Source: Shewanella sp. Isolate13 (lineage in GTDB: Bacteria > Pseudomonadota > Gammaproteobacteria > Enterobacterales > Shewanellaceae). From it: a stretch of DNA of 64,000 bases. A program made the position numbers and the translations under genes. This document shows positions 44,011-52,487 of the stretch, in pieces. Numbering within the stretch: position 1 is the first letter of the stretch; the number at the start of each line of letters is the position of its first letter. The stretch covers positions 52,907 through 116,906 of the forward strand of contig NZ_JAKEVD010000012.1 of NCBI RefSeq assembly GCF_022398325.1. Direction: 5' to 3'. The notes beneath the pieces were generated by a model. The model was not told the origin of the DNA. It saw only the letters and a list, made by a program, of their open reading frames with translations, and did not search any database.

Positions 44011-45843
44011 ATGAGGAAGGCGGTACTGGCGTTGTCTATTGGCGCAATCTTAGGGCTAACTGCTTGCGGTGAAACTGAGAGTAAGCAAACCCAACAATCA
44101 GCGCAAACAGGGCAACAAGCAACAGAGCAAGTCGTTGAGAGTCAGTCTGCACAGCAAGCTTATTTGCAGTTAGTGGATAACTACTTTAAAGATATATTGA
44201 AGTTAGAGCCTATCTACGCAACATTTGTTGGTGTGAATGACTATAACGACCAATTTGGTGACGGCCTATCTAATGAATATTTAACCCAGCGACACAAGCT
44301 GAATACGCGTTATTTAAAAGAAGTAAAAAAAATAGATCGTGACCAGTTACCGAGTGAACTAAAGCTAAGCTATGACATGTTCACCTATGACCGTAATGTG
44401 GCATTGGCTGACGAAACCTTTCCTAATCACTTCATGCCGATGAATCAATTTTATAGCACTGTGATCAGCATGGTTCAGCTTGGTAGTGGTGAGAGCGCTC
44501 AGCCCTTTAAAACGGTCGAAGATTACCAGAATTGGCTGAACCGCCTGCAAGGGTTTATTGAGTGGATGAAGGTTGCGCAGGTGCGCATGAACGAAGGTAT
44601 CGAGAGTAAGGTTGTGCTGCCTCGTGTGCTTGTCGAGCGTATTATTCCTCAGTTGACTGCTCAGCTTGTTGATAATGTTAATGACAGCTTATTCTATACA
44701 CCGATCAACCTGATGCCAGAGTCGTTTTCCGATGAAGATAAACGAGCTATTACCCAAGAGTACACCAAGTTAATTGGCGAGCAGTTGATACCAGAGCTGA
44801 CTTCACTACGTGATTACTTTCAAAATACCTATATTAAGTCGTCACGTGCAACAGACGGCTGGTGGGGACTACCTAACGGTAAAGTATGGTATCAGCACCT
44901 AGCAAACACCCATACTACAACGACTATGCCTGTGGATGAGATCCACAAAGTGGGACTAGATGAAGTGGCGCGGATCTTATCTGAAATGGATAAAGTGCGA
45001 GTTCAAGTTGGCTTCGAAGGGGATTTAACGGCATTTTTTGCATCACTTTCTTCAGAGCCTCAGTATTTCTTCAGTGATCGTCAAGGTTTAATCGATGGTT
45101 ACATGGTGCTTAAAGATAAGATCAACCTTGAGCTACCAAAGTACTTCAATGTGATGCCAAAAGCCGATTATGTGGTAAAACCGGTAGAGAGCTTTAGAGA
45201 GCAATCTGCAGCAGGCGCATCTTATGATGCTCCAGCGGTTGATGGCTCCCGTCCGGGCGTGTTCTACATCAACACATATAACTTAAAGGCACAGCCAAAG
45301 TGGGGCATGACAACTTTGTCACTGCATGAAGCTGCACCGGGACACCATTTCCAGATTGCTATTAAGCAAGAGCTAACTGGAGTGCCAGAGTTTCAGCGTT
45401 TTGGCGGTTACACGGCTTTCGAAGAGGGCTGGGCGCTTTACGCTGAGTACTTAGGTATAGAGATGGGCTTGTTTAACGACCCATATCAATACTTTGGTAA
45501 GTTATCTGATGAGATGCTACGCGCCATGCGCCTAGTGGTGGATACCGGCCTGCACGCTAAAGGCTGGACTCGCGAGCAAGCGATTCAGTATATGAAAGAT
45601 AACTCGCCAATGGCAGAGTCTGACATCATCGCGGAAGTTGAGCGTTATATGGCAATCCCTGGCCAAGCGTTGAGCTATAAAGTAGGCCAATTAAAGATCC
45701 TGTCACTGCGCGCACAAGCTGAAAAAGAGTTGGGTGACAAGTTTGACTTAAAGGCCTATCACGATCAGGTATTAACCTCAGGCTCGCTGCCAATGGAAGT
45801 GATGGAGCTAAAAGTGAACGATTGGATTGCTTCACAGAAGTAA
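44011..45843 (+). CDS. DUF885 family lipoprotein, putative metallopeptidase
   Basis: Predicted zinc-dependent lipoprotein of 610 residues, DUF885 family. The lipobox is LTAC (Cys19), followed by a Gln/Thr-rich linker. The family metal motif is HEAAPGHHFQ at about 439-448, with a downstream glutamate region FEEGWALYAEYLG, as in M3-like gluzincins. The ATG at 44011 has the ribosome site AAAAGGAA; upstream in-frame codons from 43909 are outside the gene because the lipoprotein signal starts here. The substrate is unknown. Confidence 0.88.
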   Translation: MRKAVLALSIGAILGLTACGETESKQTQQSAQTGQQATEQVVESQSAQQAYLQLVDNYFKDILKLEPIYATFVGVNDYNDQFGDGLSNEYLTQRHKLNTRYLKEVKKIDRDQLPSELKLSYDMFTYDRNVALADETFPNHFMPMNQFYSTVISMVQLGSGESAQPFKTVEDYQNWLNRLQGFIEWMKVAQVRMNEGIESKVVLPRVLVERIIPQLTAQLVDNVNDSLFYTPINLMPESFSDEDKRAITQEYTKLIGEQLIPELTSLRDYFQNTYIKSSRATDGWWGLPNGKVWYQHLANTHTTTTMPVDEIHKVGLDEVARILSEMDKVRVQVGFEGDLTAFFASLSSEPQYFFSDRQGLIDGYMVLKDKINLELPKYFNVMPKADYVVKPVESFREQSAAGASYDAPAVDGSRPGVFYINTYNLKAQPKWGMTTLSLHEAAPGHHFQIAIKQELTGVPEFQRFGGYTAFEEGWALYAEYLGIEMGLFNDPYQYFGKLSDEMLRAMRLVVDTGLHAKGWTREQAIQYMKDNSPMAESDIIAEVERYMAIPGQALSYKVGQLKILSLRAQAEKELGDKFDLKAYHDQVLTSGSLPMEVMELKVNDWIASQK

Positions 45844-45859
45844 CTTATTCAATCTGTAA

Positions 45860-45914
45860 TAACCCAGCTGGGATACGCCATAAAGAATGGTATATACTGG
45901 CTGGGTTTTATTTT
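45860..45914 (+). terminator. Terminator of the DUF885 gene
   Basis: The outer stem AACCCAGC / GCTGGGTT encloses a second small hairpin (CCAT / ATGG region) and is followed by TTTATTTT. Confidence 0.8.
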
Positions 45915-45951
45915 GCCTTAAAGGCATTACATTTAATTTTTGGAGAAAACC

Positions 45952-46230
45952 ATGGTACAAGCAACTGCAAGACACCTACTAGTAGATACCGAAGAGCAGT
46001 GTCTAGAACTTAAGCAGCAGATCCTTGATGGTGCTGATTTTGGTGATGTAGCTAAAGCTAACTCATCTTGCCCATCTTCGGCTCAAGGCGGCGACTTAGG
46101 TTCATTTGGCCCAGGTATGATGGTAAGAGAATTTGACGAAGTGGTATTTAGCGCGCCACTGAACGAAGTTCAAGGTCCAGTTAAAACTCAGTTTGGTTAC
46201 CACCTTCTAGAAGTGACAAGCAGAGGCTAA
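45952..46230 (+). CDS. ppiC: Peptidyl-prolyl cis-trans isomerase C (parvulin)
   Basis: Stand-alone cytoplasmic parvulin of 92 residues (E. coli PpiC 93). The domain is complete: ATARHLLVDTEEQC, GADFGDVAKANSSCPSS, GGDLGSFGPGMMVREFDEVV and the closing TQFGYHLLEV. The ATG at 45952 has ribosome site TGGAGAAAA; a TTG 12 bases upstream is rejected. It is the second parvulin-type protein in the window after PpiD. Confidence 0.94.
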   Translation: MVQATARHLLVDTEEQCLELKQQILDGADFGDVAKANSSCPSSAQGGDLGSFGPGMMVREFDEVVFSAPLNEVQGPVKTQFGYHLLEVTSRG

Positions 46231-46264
46231 TCTGCTGTTGTTTCTATTGTAAGAAGGAATATAC

Positions 46265-46798
46265 ATGCTCGAACTGTATACCGATAGACTCAGGTTAAGA
46301 ACTGTTGTTGCCAGTGACTGGGACAACTTTTTATATACTCACTCAAATGAGCAGCTCAATGAGTTTGTACGCAAGCCTCAGGCAGAATCGGTTATACGAG
46401 AGAAGTTCGAGCGTGTTTTAGAAAACCGAGATTTGAGTGAAGGTGAGTGGTTGCTCACTATTATTGAGGATGCTCATACACAAGATTTTATCGGTTTTAT
46501 TGGCTTGCAGAATAGCGATGCTGAAATGGGGCAGATGCAAGTCGGCTATATGATCCATCCCAAGGCCCACGGACAAGGTTTTGCCAGTGAAAGCCTGCAA
46601 GCGATTATTGATTGGGCTTGTTTAGCCTATAAGCCGCATAAGTTTTTTGCTTACTGTATAGAGCAAAATATTGCTTCAATCAAAGTACTGGAAAAGTGTG
46701 GTTTTGTACGCGAAGGCCTATTGCGAGAAAACTGTAAAATAGGCGAACAATGGTTTAATGACTGCCTTTATGGGCTTTTGGCTGCACAAAGGTGTTAG
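46265..46798 (+). CDS. GNAT family N-acetyltransferase (RimJ/RimL-like)
   Basis: Acetyl-CoA-dependent N-acetyltransferase of 177 residues. The N-terminal LYTDRLRLRTVVASDWDNF is typical of RimJ/RimL-like proteins. The acetyl-CoA-binding region is VGYMIHPKAHGQGFASESLQ, and the late NIASIKVLEKCGFVREGLLR is diagnostic for this subgroup. The target may be a ribosomal protein or a small amine; the sequence does not tell. It starts 34 bases after ppiC with ribosome site AAGAAGGAA. Confidence 0.9.
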   Translation: MLELYTDRLRLRTVVASDWDNFLYTHSNEQLNEFVRKPQAESVIREKFERVLENRDLSEGEWLLTIIEDAHTQDFIGFIGLQNSDAEMGQMQVGYMIHPKAHGQGFASESLQAIIDWACLAYKPHKFFAYCIEQNIASIKVLEKCGFVREGLLRENCKIGEQWFNDCLYGLLAAQRC

Positions 46799-46868
46799 AA
46801 ACCATACACTCGCATGATAAATTGAGTGCTATAATGCCGTCAGTTCTAGTTATTTAAGGCGAAATACA

Positions 46869-47099
46869 GTGAGTGCAGATACTCCAACGCTGACATTAAA
46901 GTCAGGCGAAGAATACATCGAATTATACAAAGTATTGAAAGTCCAAGGAATGATGAGTGCAGGTGGCGAAGCCAAGCACGTTATTTCTGAAGGACAAGTG
47001 ACCGTTAACGGTGAAGTTGAAACCCGCAAGCGCAAGAAAGTGATTGCAGGTGAAGTGGTTAGTTTTAACGGCGAAAGCGTTAAAATTATTGCTGAGTAA
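46869..47099 (+). CDS. ybcJ: S4-domain RNA-binding protein (YbcJ-like)
   Basis: Small RNA-binding protein of 76 residues (E. coli YbcJ 70). Nearly all of it is one S4 domain: YIELYKVLKVQGMMSAGGEA, then HVISEGQVTVNGEVETRKRKKV. Its binding target is unknown. The start is GTG at 46869, chosen because it follows AAGGCGA at proper spacing and gives the family N-terminus. The next gene begins 19 bases later. Confidence 0.88.
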   Translation: MSADTPTLTLKSGEEYIELYKVLKVQGMMSAGGEAKHVISEGQVTVNGEVETRKRKKVIAGEVVSFNGESVKIIAE

Positions 47100-47118
47100 C
47101 TAAGAAGAGAGGATAAAC

Positions 47119-47505
47119 ATGCAGTTTCCAGATGATGACAATGGCAAAATGCTTGAAGCGATGGCTGATGCCGGTATCGACTTATCAGCAGCCCTTGATG
47201 TTGATTTCTTCTTAGTTTTTGAAGATCAGCGCGATGCTGAGTCCGCACTTGAAGAGCTTGGTCAATCTGATCTTGAAGGCGAAGTTGAACTACTACTCAA
47301 CGATGACTCGGGTAAGTGGGAACTGATCGTTTGCATAAACATGGTTCCTGAGTACGATGCAATCGTAGAGCAAGAGATTAGTTTGCACGAATTTGCCCAA
47401 GAGTTTGGTGGCGTCACCGACGGTTGGGGAGTGATGCAGCATCAAGAAGGCGATGATGATTTCGCTGACGACGCGCATGAATGTGGCGATGGCTGTAAGC
47501 ACTAA
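47119..47505 (+). CDS. Ribonuclease E inhibitor RraB family protein
   Basis: Acidic protein of 128 residues resembling RraB, which binds RNase E and adjusts mRNA decay. The family-like parts are FFLVFEDQRDAESALEELG, WELIVCINMVPEYDAIVEQE and FGGVTDGWGVMQ, ending in an acidic tail. Unlike E. coli RraB, the tail closes with a Cys/His cluster (HECGDGCKH) that could bind metal (inference). It is probably a paralogue or distant member, so no symbol is given. It lies directly after ybcJ. Confidence 0.75.
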   Translation: MQFPDDDNGKMLEAMADAGIDLSAALDVDFFLVFEDQRDAESALEELGQSDLEGEVELLLNDDSGKWELIVCINMVPEYDAIVEQEISLHEFAQEFGGVTDGWGVMQHQEGDDDFADDAHECGDGCKH

Positions 47506-47529
47506 AATAAGCTAAAAATCTTTTCAAAA

Positions 47530-47557
47530 TAAGCCACTTATATTAGTGGCTTTTTTG
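47530..47557 (+). terminator. Rho-independent terminator after the RraB-like gene
   Basis: The stem AAGCCACTTA / TAGTGGCTT with a short AT-rich loop and six Ts lies 25 bases after the stop. Confidence 0.9.
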
Positions 47558-47621
47558 TGCCCAAAAGTTAAGAATACGGACAGTCCAACATAAATATTAA
47601 TTGCCACCGAAGGAGAAAAGA

Positions 47622-49595
47622 ATGGCAAGAATGATAAGTTTTGGCACACCGGTTAACGATGCTGAGCGTTGGGCATTTTCCCTGCTAGCCGATGAACTAC
47701 CAGAAGATTATATCCTGCTAACCAATGTTGAGATCCCTGCTAAATCAGGTCAAGCCATGGAGGTCGATGCGCTAGTTATTGGCGAGTGGGGAGTGTACGT
47801 TGTCGATGTAAAGGGCTATATCGGCCGATTAGATGCAGGCTTGCACGCTTGGTCACTCGATGGTCGTGAGGTGGATAACAGTCTTGCCAAGGCAAACTAT
47901 GTTGCCCGTGTTTTAGCCGGTAACGTCAAGCACAAAATCCCAGTGGGAGTCTATGCGCCTTGGTGCCAAGGTATGGTATTTGTTACTGGCCGTAAAGGTG
48001 AAGAGATTGAGCTTGAGAAACAACAAGGCTCGCTTAGTATCTATACTCCAAAGCAGATTGTGGCTGCGCTAACAACGGAGTGGGGTCTCACTGCCCCGAA
48101 AAAGCATCAAGTCACCGATACCCAAAAAGAGCTGGTACTCGAAACCATAGGTCAGGTGGCAATCGTTGAGCAGCGTAATAATAAGATCCAAGACTTTACT
48201 AAGCTCAAGTGTCTGTTTATTCAGAGTGGTCTCGAAGTTTGGCAGGCTGAATATAATCCCGGTGAGTGGACCGCGCCTTGGCTGTTGAAGGTGCTCATTC
48301 CAACCCAATTTACTGACAGTGAGCAGTCCCAGGCTCATGAGGCACAGTTAAGGCGAGAGTTCCTGCGACTGCAATCTCTTTCAGGTTGTTGTGGTGTTCC
48401 CTATTGTGCGCCGCTTATTCAAGATGGCGAGCAGTTGGTGTTACCAATCCGTATGCCCCGCGGTGTACCGCTCAATGTGCTCGAGTCAGAGCAGATGACC
48501 ACTTACCAACTACTTGAAATACTTCGACGAAGCGTCACAGGACTACAGCAGATCCATCGCCGCGGCTTTACTGTGGGAGGCTGGACAAGTAACTGTATTT
48601 TTGTTTCCGATATGGGAGACGTCGAGTTTATCGATATTAAAGATAATGTGAGTACGAGTGAAGATATCAAGGCCTACGCCGAAGGCTTTCTCGCTATTGC
48701 CGAACAGACTCAGCAGCCTAGAATTTATCAATGGTATCGCGAGGCTGTCGTTGGTAGCACGACGGATCTTGATGCACTGCGTAGTGACTTGTCAGCACTA
48801 ATCGATCACGGCGTGTGCGATACGGTACCGGAAAAAGTTGAGATTACGGCTGGTGCGATTATCGATCATCACTTTAGGCTAGAGCAGTTTATTGCCGCCA
48901 CCGAAACGAGCCAGTTCTGGCGAGCAACGCATATGCAGGGGCAATATCAGTGCGGTATCTCAATTTACAGTAAGGTTGAAGCAAACTGGCCGATGCTAAG
49001 TAATACCTATCGCAGCTTAGCCAAGGTTTATCATCCTCATATCGAAAAGGTACTCGCCTTTGGGCAACTGCCTCAAAGCGAGAAGCTATTCATTGCTAGA
49101 GCTTGGGAGTATGGGGTATCGATTGATGATCTCGAGGAGATCCAACTTGGCCAGCCCTTAATGTGGTTTACTCAGCTGTTAACGGGTTTGCAGTATATGC
49201 ATCAGATGGATATCTATCATGGTGCTATCTGCCCTAAAAATATTATCTGTAACCCAAATAAAGCGATACTGGTTAACTTTGGAGTTGGGCTTGATATTGC
49301 GGCGAGCCATTATGCTTGTCAGTATGCCGATCCAACACTGTGGGAAGTTGAAGGTGACGCAGAAAAAGATCTTTATGGCCTTGTCGCGAGCTTTATCGAT
49401 GCCATGGCACCCGATAGCTTGAAGGGCGATTTGTGCCAGCAAGGAATGATTAAGGCACTAGAAGCCTTTGACCGTGAATGGTTTGGTGAAGCACTTTATG
49501 ATGTTTGTTATAAAGTGCTTAACTTTGACTTGAGCGTGCATTCGGGAATGAATTATCTAGAGATGTTTGATCTAGCGGATAAGGAGATCCTCTAA
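47622..49595 (+). CDS. NERD domain protein with two degenerate protein-kinase-like modules
   Basis: Protein of 657 residues. The N-terminal NERD (nuclease-related) domain at about 10-160 keeps the metal-site pattern: VDALVIGEWGVYVVDVKG. A first kinase-like module (about 200-390) has a catalytic-loop relic GGWTSNCIFVSDMGDVEFIDI. A second (about 410-657) has YHGAICPKNII at 532-542 and VNFG near 551-554, where active kinases have HRD...N and DFG. Neither has a normal glycine loop. Both modules therefore look like pseudokinases. NERD-kinase proteins such as PglW occur in phage-defence systems, but no such neighbours are seen. The start has ribosome site AAGGAG. Confidence 0.8.
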   Translation: MARMISFGTPVNDAERWAFSLLADELPEDYILLTNVEIPAKSGQAMEVDALVIGEWGVYVVDVKGYIGRLDAGLHAWSLDGREVDNSLAKANYVARVLAGNVKHKIPVGVYAPWCQGMVFVTGRKGEEIELEKQQGSLSIYTPKQIVAALTTEWGLTAPKKHQVTDTQKELVLETIGQVAIVEQRNNKIQDFTKLKCLFIQSGLEVWQAEYNPGEWTAPWLLKVLIPTQFTDSEQSQAHEAQLRREFLRLQSLSGCCGVPYCAPLIQDGEQLVLPIRMPRGVPLNVLESEQMTTYQLLEILRRSVTGLQQIHRRGFTVGGWTSNCIFVSDMGDVEFIDIKDNVSTSEDIKAYAEGFLAIAEQTQQPRIYQWYREAVVGSTTDLDALRSDLSALIDHGVCDTVPEKVEITAGAIIDHHFRLEQFIAATETSQFWRATHMQGQYQCGISIYSKVEANWPMLSNTYRSLAKVYHPHIEKVLAFGQLPQSEKLFIARAWEYGVSIDDLEEIQLGQPLMWFTQLLTGLQYMHQMDIYHGAICPKNIICNPNKAILVNFGVGLDIAASHYACQYADPTLWEVEGDAEKDLYGLVASFIDAMAPDSLKGDLCQQGMIKALEAFDREWFGEALYDVCYKVLNFDLSVHSGMNYLEMFDLADKEIL

Positions 49596-49599
49596 CTAT

Positions 49600-50502
49600 T
49601 TATTCATGCCGATATGGCGCAAACAGTTCGAGTAACCAGTCGATAAAGGATTGCACTTTTAACGGCAGGTTACTCGATTTTGGCGTGAGTAAATAGTAAC
49701 GATAGGGGCTAGTGAACTTCGCATTAAAATCGGCACCAAATGGGAGCACTAGCTTGCCTGATTTGAGTTCATCTTCAATGAAGAAGCGTGGAATAAGCGC
49801 CACCCCCATGCCACTGACCGCGGCTTGACTGAGCATATAAAAATGCTCAACACCAAACTTTTTCTCTGTCGTTAGCTCCAACCCCATGCTGTTGGCCCAA
49901 AGTTGCCATAATCCAGGGCGAGTGGTGTGTTGCAATAGCGTCATCGAGTTGATGTCATCAAGGGTTTGGAGTTGCTCTGCTAACTCTGAAGCGCAGACTA
50001 AACACAAGTCCTCATCCATTAAGGTCATGACATTTGCAGCCTTAGGCACAGTCGTGCTGCTGCGAATGGCGATATCGTAATTGACCTTATTAAAGTCCAC
50101 CTCAAAATCACCGATAGACAGATCCACATAGAGGTGTGGATAGCGAGATTTAAATTCCTCCATCCTTGGAATGAGCCAGCTAATGGTTAGGCTAGGTAAT
50201 ACATTGATGGCTAAGGTTTGGGTACGAAGTGGCTGGGTGATTAAGTCACTCGTGGCGTTATTAAGTGTCTGCAATGCTGCTTGCACATTGATAAAGTAGC
50301 GCTCCCCCTCATCGGTGAGTTTAAGGCTGCGATGCTGCCTAATGAACAGTGGCATTCCGACATAGTCTTCCAATAATCTAATCTGCTTACTTATGGCACC
50401 ATGAGTGACAAATAGTTCTTTGCCAGCAAGGGTAAAGCTCATGAGACGTGCCGATGCCTCGAAAGCTCTCAGTGCATTAAGAGGGGGAAGGTGTGAGTAC
50501 AT
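49600..50502 (-). CDS. LysR-type transcriptional regulator (GcvA-like)
   Basis: DNA-binding regulator of 300 residues. The N-terminal winged helix-turn-helix is typical: LPPLNALRAFEASARLMSFTLAGKELFVTHGAISKQIRLLEDYVG. The effector-binding domain follows from about residue 90. The GcvA-subgroup start (LNALRAFEA) is clear. The ATG at 50502 (MYSHLPPL) is chosen over a longer frame to 50556 and has AAGG upstream. The gene is divergent from yfcA with a palindromic T-N11-A site between, so it probably regulates itself and yfcA. Confidence 0.9.
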   Translation of the reverse strand: MYSHLPPLNALRAFEASARLMSFTLAGKELFVTHGAISKQIRLLEDYVGMPLFIRQHRSLKLTDEGERYFINVQAALQTLNNATSDLITQPLRTQTLAINVLPSLTISWLIPRMEEFKSRYPHLYVDLSIGDFEVDFNKVNYDIAIRSSTTVPKAANVMTLMDEDLCLVCASELAEQLQTLDDINSMTLLQHTTRPGLWQLWANSMGLELTTEKKFGVEHFYMLSQAAVSGMGVALIPRFFIEDELKSGKLVLPFGADFNAKFTSPYRYYLLTPKSSNLPLKVQSFIDWLLELFAPYRHE

Positions 50503-50528
50503 TAGGTTTGCCTTAACTGTGTTTTTGC

Positions 50529-50543
50529 GTGAGAAAATCTCAC
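50529..50543. promoter_or_regulatory. LysR-type operator (T-N11-A palindrome)
   Basis: GTGAGAAAATCTCAC is a perfect 6-bp inverted repeat around AAA and contains the LTTR T-N11-A pattern (T50530, A50542). A second palindrome CACTTAAGTG (50541-50550) overlaps its end. The site lies 27 bases upstream of the LysR start and about 80 bases before yfcA. Confidence 0.65.
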
Positions 50544-50624
50544 TTAAGTGGGACAATAACTCCTTTGCGTTCTAACTGCAAACCACGTCTAATAACGACA
50601 CTTAATTTTTCAATCTATTTAATC

Positions 50625-51404
50625 ATGACCTTAGATCTTACTTTCGAGCTTATCGCACTGCTGTTTTTTGTGGCCATGTTGGCCGGTTTTATCGATGCGA
50701 TTGCAGGAGGCGGTGGACTGTTAACCATCCCCGCACTGCTATGGGCAGGCCTTCCTCCAACCGTGGCGTTAGCGACGAACAAGCTTCAAGCTTGTGGCGG
50801 TAGTTTCTTTGCTAGCTTCTATTTTGTGCGTAAAGGCATGGTGAAGCTCAGCGATATGAAGCTCAGTATTGCCAGTGCATTTACGGGAGCGGCATTAGGC
50901 ACGATAGCGGTTCAGATGATCGATACCGCATTCTTAGAGGTGTTCTTGCCATTCTTGATGTTAGCCATCGGTGGTTACTTCCTGTTTTCTAAAAAAATCA
51001 GTGAAGAAGATAAACAGCAACTGCTGACCCCAAGCCTATTTGCTTTTACTGCGGCTCTTGGTGTCGGTTTTTATGATGGTTTCTTTGGCCCAGGAACGGG
51101 GAGCTTCTTTGCCCTCGCGTTTGTCACCCTCGCAGGTTATGGTCTGGCAAAAGCGACGGCTCATGCCAAGATTCTAAACTTCTCCACTAACATCGCCTCA
51201 CTTATTTTCTTCGCCATCGGAGGCAAGGTGTTCTGGATGTTGGGTGGAGTCATGCTTATCGGCCAAGCGATAGGTGCAACACTGGGTTCGCGTCTTGTGC
51301 TCACTAAAGGTACTAAAATCATTAAACCGTTAGTGGTGATAATGTCGATAGCCATGAGTGTTAAGCTGCTATCGGCCCAGTACGATCTGTTTGCATGGTT
51401 ATAA
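50625..51404 (+). CDS. yfcA: TSUP family membrane protein YfcA
   Basis: Inner-membrane transporter of the TauE/SafE (DUF81) family, 259 residues, closely resembling E. coli YfcA along its length. The half-motifs are GFIDAIAGGGGLLTIPALLW and GVGFYDGFFGPGTGSFFALAF. About eight hydrophobic helices are visible. The substrate is unproven; the family is associated with sulfite, sulfonates or sulfoacetate. The ATG at 50625 has no clear ribosome site but gives the family start. It is divergent from a LysR gene that may control it. Confidence 0.9.
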   Translation: MTLDLTFELIALLFFVAMLAGFIDAIAGGGGLLTIPALLWAGLPPTVALATNKLQACGGSFFASFYFVRKGMVKLSDMKLSIASAFTGAALGTIAVQMIDTAFLEVFLPFLMLAIGGYFLFSKKISEEDKQQLLTPSLFAFTAALGVGFYDGFFGPGTGSFFALAFVTLAGYGLAKATAHAKILNFSTNIASLIFFAIGGKVFWMLGGVMLIGQAIGATLGSRLVLTKGTKIIKPLVVIMSIAMSVKLLSAQYDLFAWL

Positions 51405-51426
51405 AGGATATTTCAAGGATGAACTT

Positions 51427-52296
51427 TTGATAAAAGTGTTTCAGTCTCGCCATACAAATTTAAAGATGAGTCGCAGGGCCGCGCCTTTCTGCGGTTTTGC
51501 TATTGCGTTATCGGTCTTGCTCATCACGCCTTTTCATGTGTCGGCAGCACTCGGTGAGCGCCCAGATTGGCAACAATATTTTGCTCACCATGATGCCAAG
51601 GGCACGATAGTGGTGCGTGATGAACGCGGCGAGAAAGCTGAGACTTGGGTTGTTGATAGCAAACGTGCTCAGCGTCGATTGTCACCGGCATCGACCTATA
51701 AAATTCCGCACACACTATTCGCTTTGGATGCCAAGCTGGTTAAGGATGAATTCCAGATATTCAAATGGGATGGAGTAAAAAGAGGTTTCTCGCCACACAA
51801 TCAAGATCAGAACCTGCGCTCAGCCATGCGATACTCCGCAGTGTGGGTCTATGACGGTTTTGCAAAGCAACTAGGCGAGAGAAAAGCTCGGCAATATCTA
51901 ACCTTACTCGATTATGGTAATGCCGATCCAACATTTGAAAAAGCCATCGAAGATAGTGACAGTTACTGGATAGACGGTAAGCTGGCGATCTCTGCCGTTG
52001 AGCAGGTTGAGTTTTTACAAAAACTTTATCGAAATCAATTGCCCTTTGAATTGTCTGCTCAGCTCTTAGTCAAAGATATTATGATTAATGAGGCCGGTAA
52101 CGATTGGATATTGCGGGCAAAAACCGGTTGGCAGGGCCGCTATGGCTGGTGGGTCGGTTGGGTTGAATGGCCTACAGGTCCCGTTTATTTTGCGCTTAAC
52201 ATTGATACCCCAAACAGAATGAAAGATCTCTATAAACGTGAAGCGATAGTGCGAGAGATTTTGCAATCAATCGAGGCGTTACCTGTTGAGCCGTAA
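51427..52296 (+). CDS. Class D (OXA-type) beta-lactamase
   Basis: Periplasmic serine beta-lactamase. All class D motifs are present (numbered from the TTG start): STYK with nucleophile Ser89 and carbamylatable Lys92, SAV at 137-139, YGN at 163-165 and KTG at 232-234, followed by WWVGWVEWP. Overall resemblance is to chromosomal Shewanella OXA enzymes rather than class A or C; the sub-family and spectrum cannot be read by eye. A signal peptide ends near FHVSA. The start is TTG at 51427, chosen because AAGGA stands 7 bases before it; the ATG at 51466 has no ribosome site but is possible. It follows yfcA by 22 bases. Confidence 0.9.
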   Translation: MIKVFQSRHTNLKMSRRAAPFCGFAIALSVLLITPFHVSAALGERPDWQQYFAHHDAKGTIVVRDERGEKAETWVVDSKRAQRRLSPASTYKIPHTLFALDAKLVKDEFQIFKWDGVKRGFSPHNQDQNLRSAMRYSAVWVYDGFAKQLGERKARQYLTLLDYGNADPTFEKAIEDSDSYWIDGKLAISAVEQVEFLQKLYRNQLPFELSAQLLVKDIMINEAGNDWILRAKTGWQGRYGWWVGWVEWPTGPVYFALNIDTPNRMKDLYKREAIVREILQSIEALPVEP

Positions 52297-52437
52297 TTGG
52301 GTTTGCTGATTTAAATTGCGCTAACGACTTTTAGCGTTTGCGGTTATTTCGAGTAGTGCGAAGGCTTATTGGGCTCATTTACTGTTAGATTTTGCCCTTA
52401 AAAGACAATGTATCGCTTGCTTGTTCGGTCCAGAAAT

Positions 52438-52472
52438 AAAGCCCCTTAGTATTAAGCTAAGGGGCTTTGTTA
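52438..52472. terminator. Bidirectional terminator between the OXA and AcfD-like genes
   Basis: The stem AAAGCCCCTTAG / CTAAGGGGCTTT with a short loop has T-rich sequence on both sides and serves the two convergent genes. Confidence 0.88.
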
Positions 52473-52487
52473 TTTAACAATTAAACC

